In this document: piece after piece, positions 35,901-47,403 of the stretch
Numbering within the stretch: position 1 is the stretch's first letter
Layout: each line of letters begins with the position of its first letter
Source: Epiperipatus broadwayi
Taxonomy: Eukaryota; Onychophora; Udeonychophora; Euonychophora; Peripatidae
Reading direction: 5' to 3'
Length of the DNA stretch: 64,000 nucleotides
Assembly: GCA_028023455.1 (NCBI GenBank)
Contig: JAQFVV010000056.1
Span: forward strand, 2,854,001-2,918,000
Translations under genes and position numbers: made by a program
The notes under the pieces: model-generated
Told to the model about the DNA's origin: nothing
What the model saw: the letters and a program-made list of their open reading frames with translations, nothing else
Databases searched by the model: none

Positions 35901-38328
35901 TGTTCCCTATTTGACCTACTACCCCATCTGGTTCAGTATAAATAACTTTAAATTTTGTGTAGGGGGGTTTACTTGGTTCACTTTATTCACTTGGTTCACT
36001 TTGTTCACTTTTTATAATATTTGATATGTAATTGCTGCCAGTCATCTATAACTGACTGGAAAATGGAGTTTGGTGACTAAAACCCTACCATTTGCTGGCT
36101 CTCCTTTTGAGAGATTGGTCTGGGAACATGGAGAATGGGAGACCAGTTAAACTGTTAAGAAAACATCAGGAATGGATCAACCCAGCTGAGAATGATAGTG
36201 ATCAGTTACAGAAGCCTCAACAATGAAGATGTGTTAACAATTTTCCCACAGAGCTTAATTCTCATAAATTCTTTAAAGATTAAGCTAGCTACTAATCTTA
36301 ATGTGCACAAACTTTTAAATCTAAAGAAATGTTTTAAATAAATTAAAAGCTAATTTAAATATGTAAAATATGATTTAAAATTATGCTAAAATTAATATCT
36401 GTAAACTTGCCTATTTCTTTCTAAAACTCTAAATGCTTGTTAAATAATAACTTATTCAGATATTATTTTATTAATGCTAATTTGTGGTCCTGCCTGTCTT
36501 ATTTGTTTTATATATGTTTATTTCATAATTTATGCTATGCCCAGTTCAGAATGGAGATTGATTCTATGAATAAAGTTTGAGGAGAGAGATGATTAGAGGC
36601 TCTCTCATAATTCATTAATTCTGCTTTTTAGTGCACACACATAAATCTCCACTCTGAAAACCTAAATATATTCGTTAAGCTATTATGTTTAGCTTATTAT
36701 TATTATTATTATCATTAGAATTAGGTTTGCAAGTTAATAAAGTAATTAGTTAATAAATGCAAGAATGAGTTAGAAAGCATATTATACATATTGCTGAAGT
36801 CCAAATTATGCTTTAGCCCTCTTTTAGTTATATTATAAACTATTCAGATTGGCTAATAAATTAGATTACTTTTAAATATCCCTTTTAACATGTTTTATGA
36901 ATGCTAATTATAAACTGGTGTGTGGTAGTTTCACAGAATGAAACTATAGAATTTTGTGCATCTTAAATTATTAATTAATATTATATGTAGCATGGAGAAT
37001 GTTTTTTTAGGGAGCACATGCTTGCATTTACGCCTTGCTGTATGTTTTTTTATATGAATGAGCTTCTAGTTTTAATGGCACCTCATCTACTTAATTTCGA
37101 CAGCCCTTCTTTATAACTGGAACACAAGGATCCAGATGGTTTATAAGTTGCTCTGATCACTGAACTATGTATCAATTTATTCCACAGCAAGTTATACAAT
37201 CCATGGGAACTGAGTACTTGGTACTGAATCCTCTGAATAACTACACATTGAAGATGCACACATTTCTAGTAATATATATATAACATCATAGTATCTGAAG
37301 TCATACTACAAAGCTCCAGTTTATCCCTCCATAATGCAATATTTCAGCATTGATCTGAATGTGTAATCTAGTTTTGTACATATACAATCTGCATAGGGAG
37401 CCTATTGCAGCTCACAATTATGTATTAAATAATCTTTTATTAAATGTTAAGAAACAAATCATAATTTTTGCACTGACCTAAACGTCACAAACCTAATAGG
37501 GAGAGCATAGTAAAATTAAGGTGGGAATAAACCATAGATCATTAAAATTGTATTAAACTCTTTAAACTATGGCATATGAGATGAGATTTTGTTCTCCAGC
37601 TTATTCATTAGTATTACATCTGTGTGTGTCATTCAATGCCCTCTGTTTATTCAATCTATACTTATTAATTAAAATATATTAAATTATAATCAACATGTTG
37701 TGTATCATTTGTAATTCATCATAAATCTTAGTTAAATTTTTTAATATAGTATTAGTTATTAATATATACATTATCTAGCCAGCCATAGAGGTGTATTTGT
37801 ATTTAAAATATTAGTAATTTAGTTAATTTTCTCCAGAGTCTCTTTCTCCACCCTTTGCTACTGCTGGCACGCAAACTAAGAAATTCTGAGTGTAGCCTCA
37901 TATATGTCATTCATAGAATAGTAAGTTTTTGTGTGTTGGTGGAGGAGCTGAGATGTGATCTGATTTGAGGTCTCAACCCCTCATCTAGATCAGCCATGGT
38001 ATAATTTGCCAGGACTCTGGATTTTGTTGCATGAATGTACAAATATAACTGTTGCAATATGTAAAAATAGTATGAAATGGCACTTAAATTTATGATATTG
38101 TTCTCAGATAAAGTTACTTTGCTAACATGCTAGTAGCTCATTACTTCACAGTGTTATATAAAATCACACACTGATTATCATACCATATGTAAACTGATAA
38201 TTTAACATTAAATTAATGTTATTTAAATCTCATTCATAATATAAATATACTAATTGATTATAAGATGAGTAAAAAGTTTAATAGATGTGATTATTGATGA
38301 TAAGAATAATAAATTTTAAACCACCAAA
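32993..38328. other. Long AT-rich stretch without recognised genes
   Basis: Contains homopolymers, a G-run at 34272-34281, a small (ATT)n at 36696-36711 and a short TTCACTT-type tandem at 35970-36008. Less AT-rich patches at 34830-35080 and 36040-36240 have no open frame or family resemblance I can name. Confidence 0.5.
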
Positions 38329-38420
38329 CATCACATGATCACAACTCTTTATGCTTATACAAGATATTTACACAGAAGCAAAACTCTCCATACAGTAGCG
38401 CCATTCAGTGTAATCCAGAA
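38329..38420 (+). repeat. MITE end (CATCACATGAT family), left part only
   Basis: Begins CATCACATGATCACAACTCT, then TTATGCTTATACAAG and AGCAAAACTCTCCATACAGT, the same order as at 53.11 kb and, more diverged, at 44.49 and 57.02 kb. The right end is missing. Confidence 0.6.
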
Positions 38421-41024
38421 ATAATTATCCTGCTTTGTGTCATGAAATAATAAAGCTATTAAACAAAAAGTTTCTAATGTTTCTGAATTACAATAAAATT
38501 ATTAATTATCAGTAATTTGTAAGCTAAAATAATGTCAATAATAACACAGACCATTCACAACAGTATTAGAGAAGATTTGGTATTTGTCATTGAAAACCAT
38601 CATATTGATAATTAAGATAAAATGTAGATTACAAAATGTATCAAGCATTTGGCTGAAAATAACATTTATATCTGTAGTGTCTTTTTATAACAATAAAATA
38701 ATTTAGTGTTTTTTGTTTTCCTAATTTTGAGGCAGCTTGTTTTTAATAATTATGTAGACAATATGATAAAGTTTATTCAAAAAAATATGTTTAAATTTTC
38801 TAATTATTATTATGCACTGTTTCAAAATTAGACATATTAATTTATTTAAGACTAATAGAGATTGCATCTAATTACCATTATTTTTCCTTTCATTTTTTCA
38901 TCATTTTCATTGATCATAAAATCTTTATTCACTTAGGTTAGTGAAAAATTTGGTTATCATGACCTCTTATACCATCATTACCTTTCTGCACTTACTATGC
39001 GAATAGAAGTGTGTGTTTGTCCTGCAACATTTTTATTCTTTAATTGCACACATAGATTCTGATTCTAATTTTTTTTTTGTTTTTTAAGTTTTTTTTTTTT
39101 TTGAAATATGGAATAGGCCATACTCATTTGTGAAAGGTTAATGATGATGATGAGTATTTTTAAAATATTTGCATAACTTCGTAATAAGTTTTATAATATA
39201 AAATATTAATAATAAAAGTTATGGTTTTATAAAATAAACCCAAATAATTAAAAGACTAGGAGTATATTATAAAAACAGTCAATATTTTAAATAATAATTA
39301 AAATAGTCTAGATATTATAATTAAAAAGAAAAATAATATAAACTACATTATTTTAAAATTACATAAAATTATAGCCAAAACAAAAAAGAAGGACATATGG
39401 AACAAAAAAGAAAGGAAAAAAGAAAACATAAACTGAGAGCAAAGAGTAAAAAAATCGTAACTTATAATCTAAACTGATTCTGAAGATAGTTATTGCCCTA
39501 GTAATTTATCTAAAATATTTTAATGCCGCAAAATATTAAGATTATTCCATGCTGGATCTCTCTACTTTCCGTTAGATAGTTAACTTTATAAATATTAGAG
39601 AATCGTTTTATAATAATACAACATCGTATTAGTGCACAAATATTGGTTTAAAGTTTAGTCTATTTGATTCCCAGGATGAAAATATCTTGTAGTTAATAAA
39701 ACTGATCATTGTTATAAAAGGACTTAGTATCAAAATGTAATGCATCTTTTTTTGTGCGCACGAAATCTGAGGTTTGAATACATGATTGATTAAACGAGAT
39801 TTTTCAGGGCATAAACAAACTTAGAATTAATTTTTCAACTATTATTAGATAGGGGCAAAGATCTTTTCTCAATAGGGTTTGAAGAAAAGAATATTAATAA
39901 TATTTTGAATAAAAATAATGCAATCTTCACCACTAGAAATGTAGATGCCACAGATCTATGGCGTATCCTTTTTTATTATTTCTGCAAAATAATAGATTAT
40001 TAAGTGATAACTTTTTGTGATAAAAGTTTCATTTGAGTTTATGATTGGTATCTTTATTTAAAAGCAATTGGAAAAATTATGCATCAGAATATTATATACC
40101 AAGCAACAACTTTTGATCACCATTTGCCATTTAACACAGTTTATTCAGCAGTTAATATTTAGAGTTCATTACAGTATTAAGATGTGCAAATAGTACTATT
40201 TTATTTTCATTCATTTCTTTTATTTTATAAAAGCATTTATTTTTGTTGTTTATTAATGTGTTCATTTTAGTGATTTATTTTATGTATTGCTCCCCCCACT
40301 TCCATGCTTTTTAGCATATTTAATGTGTTGAATGTCTTGCATGGCATATTTTAAAGCTCAAGATTTATAAATTATGCCAAATTGCTTATGAATTCTTCAG
40401 CAACAAACTTCTTAAGTAAATTGAATATGTTATTACTCACTATAATTACAGAAAGAAAACATTTTTTTCTCCTTATTCTGAGAACAAATTGATACTTCTG
40501 CTGTAAAAATGCAACAAATTAAAAAGTGTTTATTAGCTTATTCAATGCATTTCACAATTGTACATTCAAATCCTTAAGAGATTGTACTTTATATGGGTAT
40601 GTTAAATTTTTCAGCTGAACAATAATAAAACAAGTATGTAATAGAATGATACAAGAAATAGTATATGATTATTACCACTCGGAAGAAAGACATTTGGATA
40701 TCTATTGTTCAGAAGGATATGGCATTTGACTAAGACCTTTAGATTTCTCAAGTTCAGGAATAGTAGCCACATATTTAATTTATGTACAAAAGATTCTGCT
40801 TCACACTTCAAAAGAAAGCAGAATAAGATTATACCAGAGAAAGAGTTATGATCAATTGACAGTTATAAAAAAGTAAAGAGTTATTTACAATAATAGAAAA
40901 TGGAAGTTGATTATTGAAAAAAGAAATGCTGAGGAATGTGGAATTAAAATAATTATTATAAAAAGAAGCCAAGACATAGTGTATAGTATAATTTAAAAAG
41001 TGAGAAAGAAGTTATGATGTTGTA
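38421..41024. other. AT-rich DNA without recognised features
   Basis: A 66-codon minus-strand ORF at 40611-40811 has no recognisable similarity. Nothing else was seen. Confidence 0.5.
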
Positions 41025-41161
41025 TATAAGTTGTATTTATATACGGACTATTTCCATTATCTAATATGAGTATCGAATGTCTTTAGAAAAATTTAACTTT
41101 ATTAAAAACATTCCAAATACATTCAACTGTTAGTAGTAGCACATCAAACAGGTTAGTATAT

Positions 41162-41203
41162 GCACAATGGTTCAAGAGGTATTATCTCCCCTCTTCTTCA
41201 GGT
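41162..41203 (-). ncRNA. Hammerhead-like block in PLE 3' region
   Basis: On the minus strand: ACCTGAAGAAGAGGGG, a short loop, CCTCTTGAACCATTG. CTGAAGA replaces CUGAUGA and GAAC replaces GAAAC around a stem II of GAGG/CCTC. Corresponding blocks lie at 57857-57899 and 60385-60426, where the second box is AAAAC. PLEs are known to carry hammerheads in their terminal regions. The cleavage triplet is not identifiable here. Confidence 0.4.
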
Positions 41204-41229
41204 GTTGATGGCCTGACCAGTGACAGTAC

Positions 41230-41312
41230 TAGCATGGGAATTGAACCTGGTCCCTTAGATTCTTGAGTATTAAATTTTAAGATAACACTCTAACCAACTG
41301 AGTCATCCTGCC
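41230..41312 (-). repeat. tRNA-like block in PLE 3' region
   Basis: The minus strand has an A-box-like TGACTCAGTTGGTTAGAG (41305-41288) and a perfect B-box GGTTCAATTCC (41247-41237) at tRNA-like spacing. Anticodon and acceptor arms are poor. Two further copies lie at 57924-58008 and 60452-60535, always between the PLE coding tail and the hammerhead-like block. Confidence 0.6.
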
Positions 41313-41764
41313 AAAGGCAACAGTCAGTAAAGAATTCATATACTTATCTATGAGGTTTCTCCTGGTTTCTCCACTTTTTCTTCTTAAGTGCAACATTGAT
41401 TAGTGTTTTCCATATTTTATGTATAGTTATATTAAGTTGACTTATGGGATTGTTTGCCATTGTCATGTAAGCAGTTTTAAGAAAACACTAAGTTATGTTG
41501 TGTTTCTTTTTTTCACTTTTAGCTCTCTATTGAAATCCATTATCCCACTACTGAATTAAACTATGCAAATTAAACAATAATTGATTATTTAATTACTTGG
41601 GAAATTAGGGATTAACATTTGAGCACTAGATGTGACAGTTGAATCTTAATCAGAAACTTTTAGCTCTCAAGGCATTACACTAACAGCCTAACTTTAACAT
41701 TATCATTCCTAACTTTAATCTTCCAAATGATAAGCCATTCATATTATTAATAATATTATAGTTG

Positions 41765-41812
41765 CTGTTGTTATTATTATTATTATTATTATCATCATCA
41801 TTATCATCATCA

Positions 41813-41850
<38 letters not shown>

Positions 41851-41852
41851 GT
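41765..41852. repeat. (ATT)n/(ATC)n microsatellite
   Basis: ATT repeats with an internal run of ATC/ATT mixture. Confidence 0.9.
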
Positions 41853-41913
41853 TTTATTATCATTTAAATTAATAATGCTTTGCCCATCCTTTAACAGTTA
41901 TTTTTAAAGCTAC

Positions 41914-41970
41914 ATCATAATTTTTTATTGTTTTTAATTACATAATAAATTAAAAACAATAAAAAATTAT
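41914..41970. repeat. Near-perfect short palindrome
   Basis: Arms of about 25 bp (ATAATTTTTTATTGTTTTTA and its complement, plus flanking bases) surround a loop of a few bases. It could be a minimal foldback element. Confidence 0.7.
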
Positions 41971-42055
41971 GATATAACAATTACTTATTTGCTTTAGCAA
42001 AATAATAATAATATGATTTTACATCCTAATTTAAATTTAATTAAAAAAATATTGC

Positions 42056-42125
42056 ACAGTCATAGAATGGTGGTAGAGTATTTAATTATTATGTCCAACA
42101 ATTTGTCATTCGAAACCACATTAGG
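42056..42125 (+). repeat. tRNA-like fragment (possible SINE head)
   Basis: TAGAATGGTGGTAGAGTA (42063-42080) resembles an A box and ATTCGAAACC (42108-42117) a B box, about 45 bp apart. A cloverleaf is not complete, so it is not a functional tRNA. Confidence 0.3.
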
Positions 42126-44489
42126 TTAAATTAAATCAGGTTTTAATCAAGCTTAAGATTTTTTAAATAGCCATTTCAATGTCAACACAATTAACTAACC
42201 AAATATTTTCAGTACTATTTTTATGTAGATAGCGAAGCAAGTAGAGAAAACACTCAAATTATCCCAAATTAGTAATTGGCATGTGTAACGCATAATGCCC
42301 CTCCCCCAATGTTTCTTTACGTGGAATCATTAGGGAGATTTTGCTCTGAAGCGCAATGTTTAAGACTATTTTATCACTAGAATGTAAGCATGTTTTATGA
42401 CTCCAAAAAATTTCTAGCAAAAGCAAGGCGATCAAGCATTTATAATGGCCGTTGTTTTCTGCAACTTAAACAAAAATTGCAATAAATCTTATTTACATTT
42501 CATGATAAAATATTTAAAACTTTCTTCTTTCTTTTTCTTTTTTTAAAAAAAATCCCATCCATATTTATAAAGTGCTTAAAAAGAAATTATGATGTTTCTT
42601 TAGTTTACAAGTTGGAACAAACAAACAAATAAACAAAGTGCTTTTAAACTAAAAAAAAAACAACAGTGAAGTTATTGCTAATTGCAAAAAGTAGAATGCA
42701 TTTTCCAAATTAGAATAGATCCAATTTTAAACAAAAACTTGGTTGGATGCAAAAGAGATTGTTAAAGATTCAGTGGAGTGAAACTAATAGTTGGTTAAAT
42801 GCCAAACAAATATTAGGTAGACAACTCATTTACTTGTAAAATATAAACAGTAAATAATATGCTGTTTGTATATATGAAAATAATAAATAATGTATAAGAA
42901 CCAAATAGTTAGCTCATTTTAAATAATATAACCTTGAAAAAGTTACATTATATACTTAAAATGTAAAGTAACCAGACAAAGGTCTGTTCAATAACCCCTC
43001 ATATAGGAGCAGTGAAGAATGACTAAATAGGCAATTCTTATCCAATATTTTCATATAATATATATATACACAAATATTTCTCTTTTTTGTTCAATTAATT
43101 AAAGAAGGAGGAAGAATACAGTATATATAAAATATATCTCCCAGTGATGATACAGAGCACATCTTTCCATAATATTGTCTGCTTTAAAAGTAAATATAAT
43201 TTAAAGTTTGCTTAAAAAATATTAAAATGAAATACATTTAAAGCATTTTGTTCAACTTAAGTCAGAATAAATGATAAAAATGTTGTAACTAATGATAATC
43301 AAATCATTACAGATTGCGAGATATCAATAATTTATTTATTACAAAGTAAAAAAAAGTAGTGAAACTAAACATTAGACTATTAATCAAAAGAATTAAGTAA
43401 GACCAATCAATTAGAAATTATATCTAATGAAATGAAATTAATAAATTTCAAAAAAATATATTTGCTTGTAAACAATACACTAAAAACAATCAATTTCTAA
43501 AAGAAGAAATTCAAAATCATTAATTATACGCAAAGCAAAAAAATATATATTTGATACTTTCAATAAATCTGAAAGATTAAATATTTTTTAAATCTAGTCT
43601 TTGCAAAAGAAATCATTATTACCATCTCTAAGGAGGATGACATTGTCGCCTCATCCAGACTTCATGATCTCTTGACCAATGACTTACATAATCCAAACTG
43701 TTCTTTTCTTTGGAAAGTAGTCACATAGACCATTATCATTCATTCAGTCTTTAATAATATGCTTTTGTATAACATTGAGTCTTTAATTAAGTATAAAATA
43801 TGAGCTATTATCCACCTTCGTATTAGAACTCACAATTTTTTGAGGCTTTAAATGCCTCTAATATAAATATAGGAAATTAGAAGAATTTTTCAATAGCATG
43901 ACATCTTAAATACATTCACTGATTTTTCTATTTGATTTTTTGAATATCAGTATTTCAACAAAAAAGTAAAATAATTATCAAAACATTTTCTTTTCATGCA
44001 TTTTTTATGTAAATTCATAATTAATAGAATAAAGATATAAAATCTGATATATACTAATCATATTTAGTAAAAAAGTTGGAAAAGCTTTAAGTTGCAAAGT
44101 TATTGGCTTTGGATTCTTATAGATTATCATTTTGTCATGCTCTTTTTCCCAATTAAATACAAAACAAAATAACATGTTAAAAGTGCTTAACATGTAATTT
44201 AATTGTTACAGAATTAAAAAATATATTATTTATCTAAAAAGTAAATTTGCCATCAAGGCCAAGTATTACTTCTACTCGTGAAATTCGACATGTCTTGTTC
44301 CAAAATAAATAAATCAAATCAATATTGTAGAAATTATAGCATATAGCAGGGATGTATACATAATGTTCAATAATTAATGTCTTCTAACTGGGAAAAATCT
44401 TGAAGTTAAATAAGGCATAATAAATAGAATTAATAATTCTATTGAAAACAGTGAAATTATCTGTTCTATTAGTAAATATATTAATTAAG
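42126..44489. other. AT-rich DNA without recognised features
   Basis: No gene or repeat family was recognised on either strand. Confidence 0.5.
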
Positions 44490-44851
44490 CATCACATGAT
44501 CACTATTTCATATTCTTACACAAGCTGACAAAACAGTAACAAACTCTCATTACAGTAATCCCTCTAATGCAAGCCTTAGTAATCAGAGGATGCAAAAAGG
44601 ATCCACTGTTTGTTAAAGTTTGCACTGGGTGGCACTTATATGGAGAGTTTGCTATTGTTTCAAATGTATCGTTTATGGCTTTATAAACTAAATCATAATT
44701 GGCTCTTCCTAAATAATAAATCACTTTGAGCACTAATTATTATTTGGAAACTGAAGTTACTGTGTTAAAATTATAAAAACAATTTGAAACATTTAGTAAT
44801 TATAATAATAAGAATGTTTATATGAGTAATAGCTCAAAATATCATGTGATG
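44490..44851. mobile_element. MITE of the CATCACATGAT family, both ends present
   Basis: Terminal CATCACATGAT at 44490-44500 and ATCATGTGATG at 44841-44851 define a 362-bp element. Its left part follows the order seen at 53.1 kb (CTTACACAAGCTG, AACTCTC, AAGCC..AGTAATCA, GGATGCA), and a partial inverted arm (GGCACTTATATGGAGAGTTT) folds back on it. No coding sequence is present. Confidence 0.65.
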
Positions 44852-45243
44852 TCCGAGCATTCAAATTTTCCATTCATTTGACTGAGCTGAGGTTTTTTTA
44901 AATTTATCAATTTTCTTCATCTTGTTCCAGATTTATTTATCATAGGTTTGAGAAATTAATGAATAATAAATAGCAGTAATTACCCTTGGATGTAATTACA
45001 TTAACCAGTTTTAACTACTGATAGTAATAAAGATTCAATGGATTTAATGCATGCATGCAATAACAGTCATCTTCTATCAAATTAATAGCCTGAAATCCAA
45101 GAAATTATAAAATTTTGAACCCCAGCCAACTTGCTTGTATTAACATACAGATCTGACATCAGGTCAGCCAATTCTCTGTTTTAGTGATTCCCTTTCATGT
45201 TAATTGGAGGCTCCTTTGTGATTTAAATGGTTAACATGGAAAA

Positions 45244-45370
45244 CATCACATGATTTTTTAATTTATTTATGTTATATAATTTCAAAAGCAGTTCTCTTCA
45301 GCCAGTATATTTGAAAAAAAAAAAGAACTGCACCTTGAAAGCATAGATTAAAAGTTAAAATCATGTGATG
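45244..45370. mobile_element. Minimal MITE with CATCACATGAT termini
   Basis: Terminal CATCACATGAT (45244-45254) and ATCATGTGATG (45360-45370) enclose 105 bp containing a GCAGTTCT/AGAACTGC hairpin. The interior does not match the longer MITEs. Confidence 0.5.
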
Positions 45371-45541
45371 TTTTATTGGAAATTGATCTTTATTCAGCTA
45401 TGAATCCATCATAAAATCTTTAGCCTTCGGTCTGCCATTTGAATATTACAAGGGCAATCAAACCAATCATTGAAAATTACAAAAATATAATGCAAATCAA
45501 GACAAATTATTTTTATAATTAACATAAAATAATAATTATAA

Positions 45542-45692
45542 GAGAATTGAACTCAGACTTTCTCCTTTCAGCTATCCAATTTATCTCATATAACTGAGGC
45601 ACATGACCACACAAATGTGAAAAAGATAAATGATCTCCAATATATGTATTTCATGCTGAAGCAGCACTCATCAGTTTGAGTTCAAATCCCCT
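45542..45692. repeat. Diverged copy of the 55.8-kb foldback
   Basis: Shares AGACTTTC, CAGCTATCCA, ATCTCATA, CACATGACCACACAAATGTG and AAAAGATAAAT.ATC with the palindrome at 55767-55975, and ends TTGAGTTCAAATCCC. Its right arm is mostly lost. Confidence 0.6.
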
Positions 45693-46519
45693 ATAATTAT
45701 GCTTAACTCCAGGGATATAAATTATACCTGTATTTAAATATTAACTAGAAAGTAAATCAGTAATGAAAAAAGGGTATTAATGACCAATGGAATAAGTATT
45801 TATCAGTGTATTACTTAATAAAATTATTATCTAAAAAGTTCAAATTGTAAATGTAAAAAAAAACAAAACTAAAATGTAAAGCATTCATTTGTTAATGAGA
45901 ACTCAAAAAAAAAGAAAAGAAAATAACAAATCAAATGTTAAAAATAATAAGAATTTATCATTTTATATTCAAAATTTATGTGACTGTCGGAGCAAACAAT
46001 CAAAACATGAAATAAATAAATATAAATTAAAAAAGACTGATCAGTGCAAGCCAACAAATATCATAAACTAAATAAACAATTTTTTTCTGCTTGTAATTAT
46101 AACCAAAATATATCAAGGCATGTAGTCCTATTCATTTATATTGTAACTCATAAATAATAATCAAATATTTTCATTTTTTAAAATTAATCCTACATCAAAT
46201 GCAAATTATTTATCTAATTTAATATTTGTACTGTAAATTTTCATTCTTTTCTTAATATAACTTTTAGTATAATAATTATATGGTTATTGCTTGAATAAAG
46301 GAAAATAATTCTAATTAATTGACTAAATTAATATACATATATATAATATAAAGACATTATGATAGAGAATAAAATATAGAATTAAATTAAGAAGCCAAAT
46401 ATAATGTGTTACCATCATAATCATGGGTATCAAGTTTTTTGTTACCTTACAAGCTGCCTTAAAATGCCAGCTATTATTCCCAACATTATTGCAATATGAA
46501 TGATTGCTTTTATTGTAAA
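45693..46519. other. AT-rich DNA without recognised features
   Basis: A lysine/asparagine-rich ORF (45889-46071) reflects poly-A composition only. Confidence 0.5.
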
Positions 46520-46521
46520 TA

Positions 46522-47401
46522 TACCTGGGTCTCGTTTTATGTGGTAGATAGATTCCTCAGAAAATGTGCACAAAAATAGACTTAACTTAACTTGAAAAAC
46601 GGGGGATATGTTCCAGTAATTTTCAGAAATCGCATAAAAGCAAAGCAACAAGAAAAAATTACTTTAAAATTCACATTAAAAAAATTAGGAAATAAAGTAT
46701 GACTAATAAAAAATTTCAAATATTGGAAAAAAATTAATACAAGACAAACTTTTTTTATTAACTACAGTATTTAATTTTACATTTTTTCATACATATTTTA
46801 ATCATTACTGCTATTTGACAATATGCATTCATTTGTGAATGAGTAAGAAATCATATTCATGATGTGATGTACAACTAGCACCACTTTCAGTCTTGTGCTG
46901 TGTTAATGGTTTTCTGTTTCTATATTAAAAAAATGAGATCACAATCAAAACAAAAAGATTATACATTATCATTAGAAAGATTATTTTCAGTTTAAAAAAT
47001 CAATAAAATCTTCGTTATTTATTTTAACAATCTAAAAAAATTTTTTATTTCTGTTATATCTAACAAAATACATTTTAAAAGTTTAAAATTTTTGAATATT
47101 TATTGCGATATTTTTATACTTAAGTATAAATCTATTATTATTATTTAGTCATTAGTATAAGTAGATTATTTACATAGAAGCCAAGATTCTAAATACAGCT
47201 TCAGGCCATATTCACATTAGCTGCTAATACAACATTATATTTTTGCAAAAAAAAGTATTTCAAGTCAAAATAAGTTACTAATAATTTAAATTTTTTGATA
47301 TCTAATAAATATAGTGAAATATAAAAGCTATTAAAAAGAAATATGAATCGCATAACTTCAAAATCACATTAAAATAATCTGCATAAAATGAGACTCAGGT
47401 A
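46522..47401. mobile_element. Possible pogo/Tigger-like non-autonomous element
   Basis: The left end TACCTGGGTCTCGTTTTATG and the right end, reverse complemented, TACCTGAGTCTCATTTTATG match in 18 of 20 positions. TA dinucleotides flank both ends (46520-46521, 47402-47403), as expected for Tc1/mariner-pogo elements. The TIR text resembles the ACCTCGTTTTATG-type ends of Tigger elements. The interior shows no transposase. A direct partial repeat (AATCGCATAA) lies inside both ends. Confidence 0.5.
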
Positions 47402-47403
47402 TA

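Larger units (their letters stand above)
41025..41560 (-). mobile_element. 3' fragment of the PLE2 family (5'-truncated copy)
   Basis: Co-linear with the 3' region of PLE2 at 56.92-58.19 kb and with 60.29-60.76 kb. It holds, in plus-strand order, the TTGTATTTATATA end, a GGACTATTTCCATTATCTAA block, the hammerhead-like block, the tRNA-like block and the start of the C-terminal coding tail. As in ordinary retrotransposition, only the 3' end is present. It lacks the 814-bp insertion found in PLE2, so it shows the uninterrupted sequence. Confidence 0.75.

Noticed and set aside
36085-36130. GATTGGTCTGGGA, similar to the stem III and stem I side of the hammerhead family
   Set aside because: No CUGA box or GAAA box upstream, and no other family blocks nearby.
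45670-45692. GAGTTCAAATCCCC as a tRNA B box
   Set aside because: It is the terminal inverted repeat of the foldback family (paired with TTGAACTC at 45548) and has no A box at tRNA spacing.
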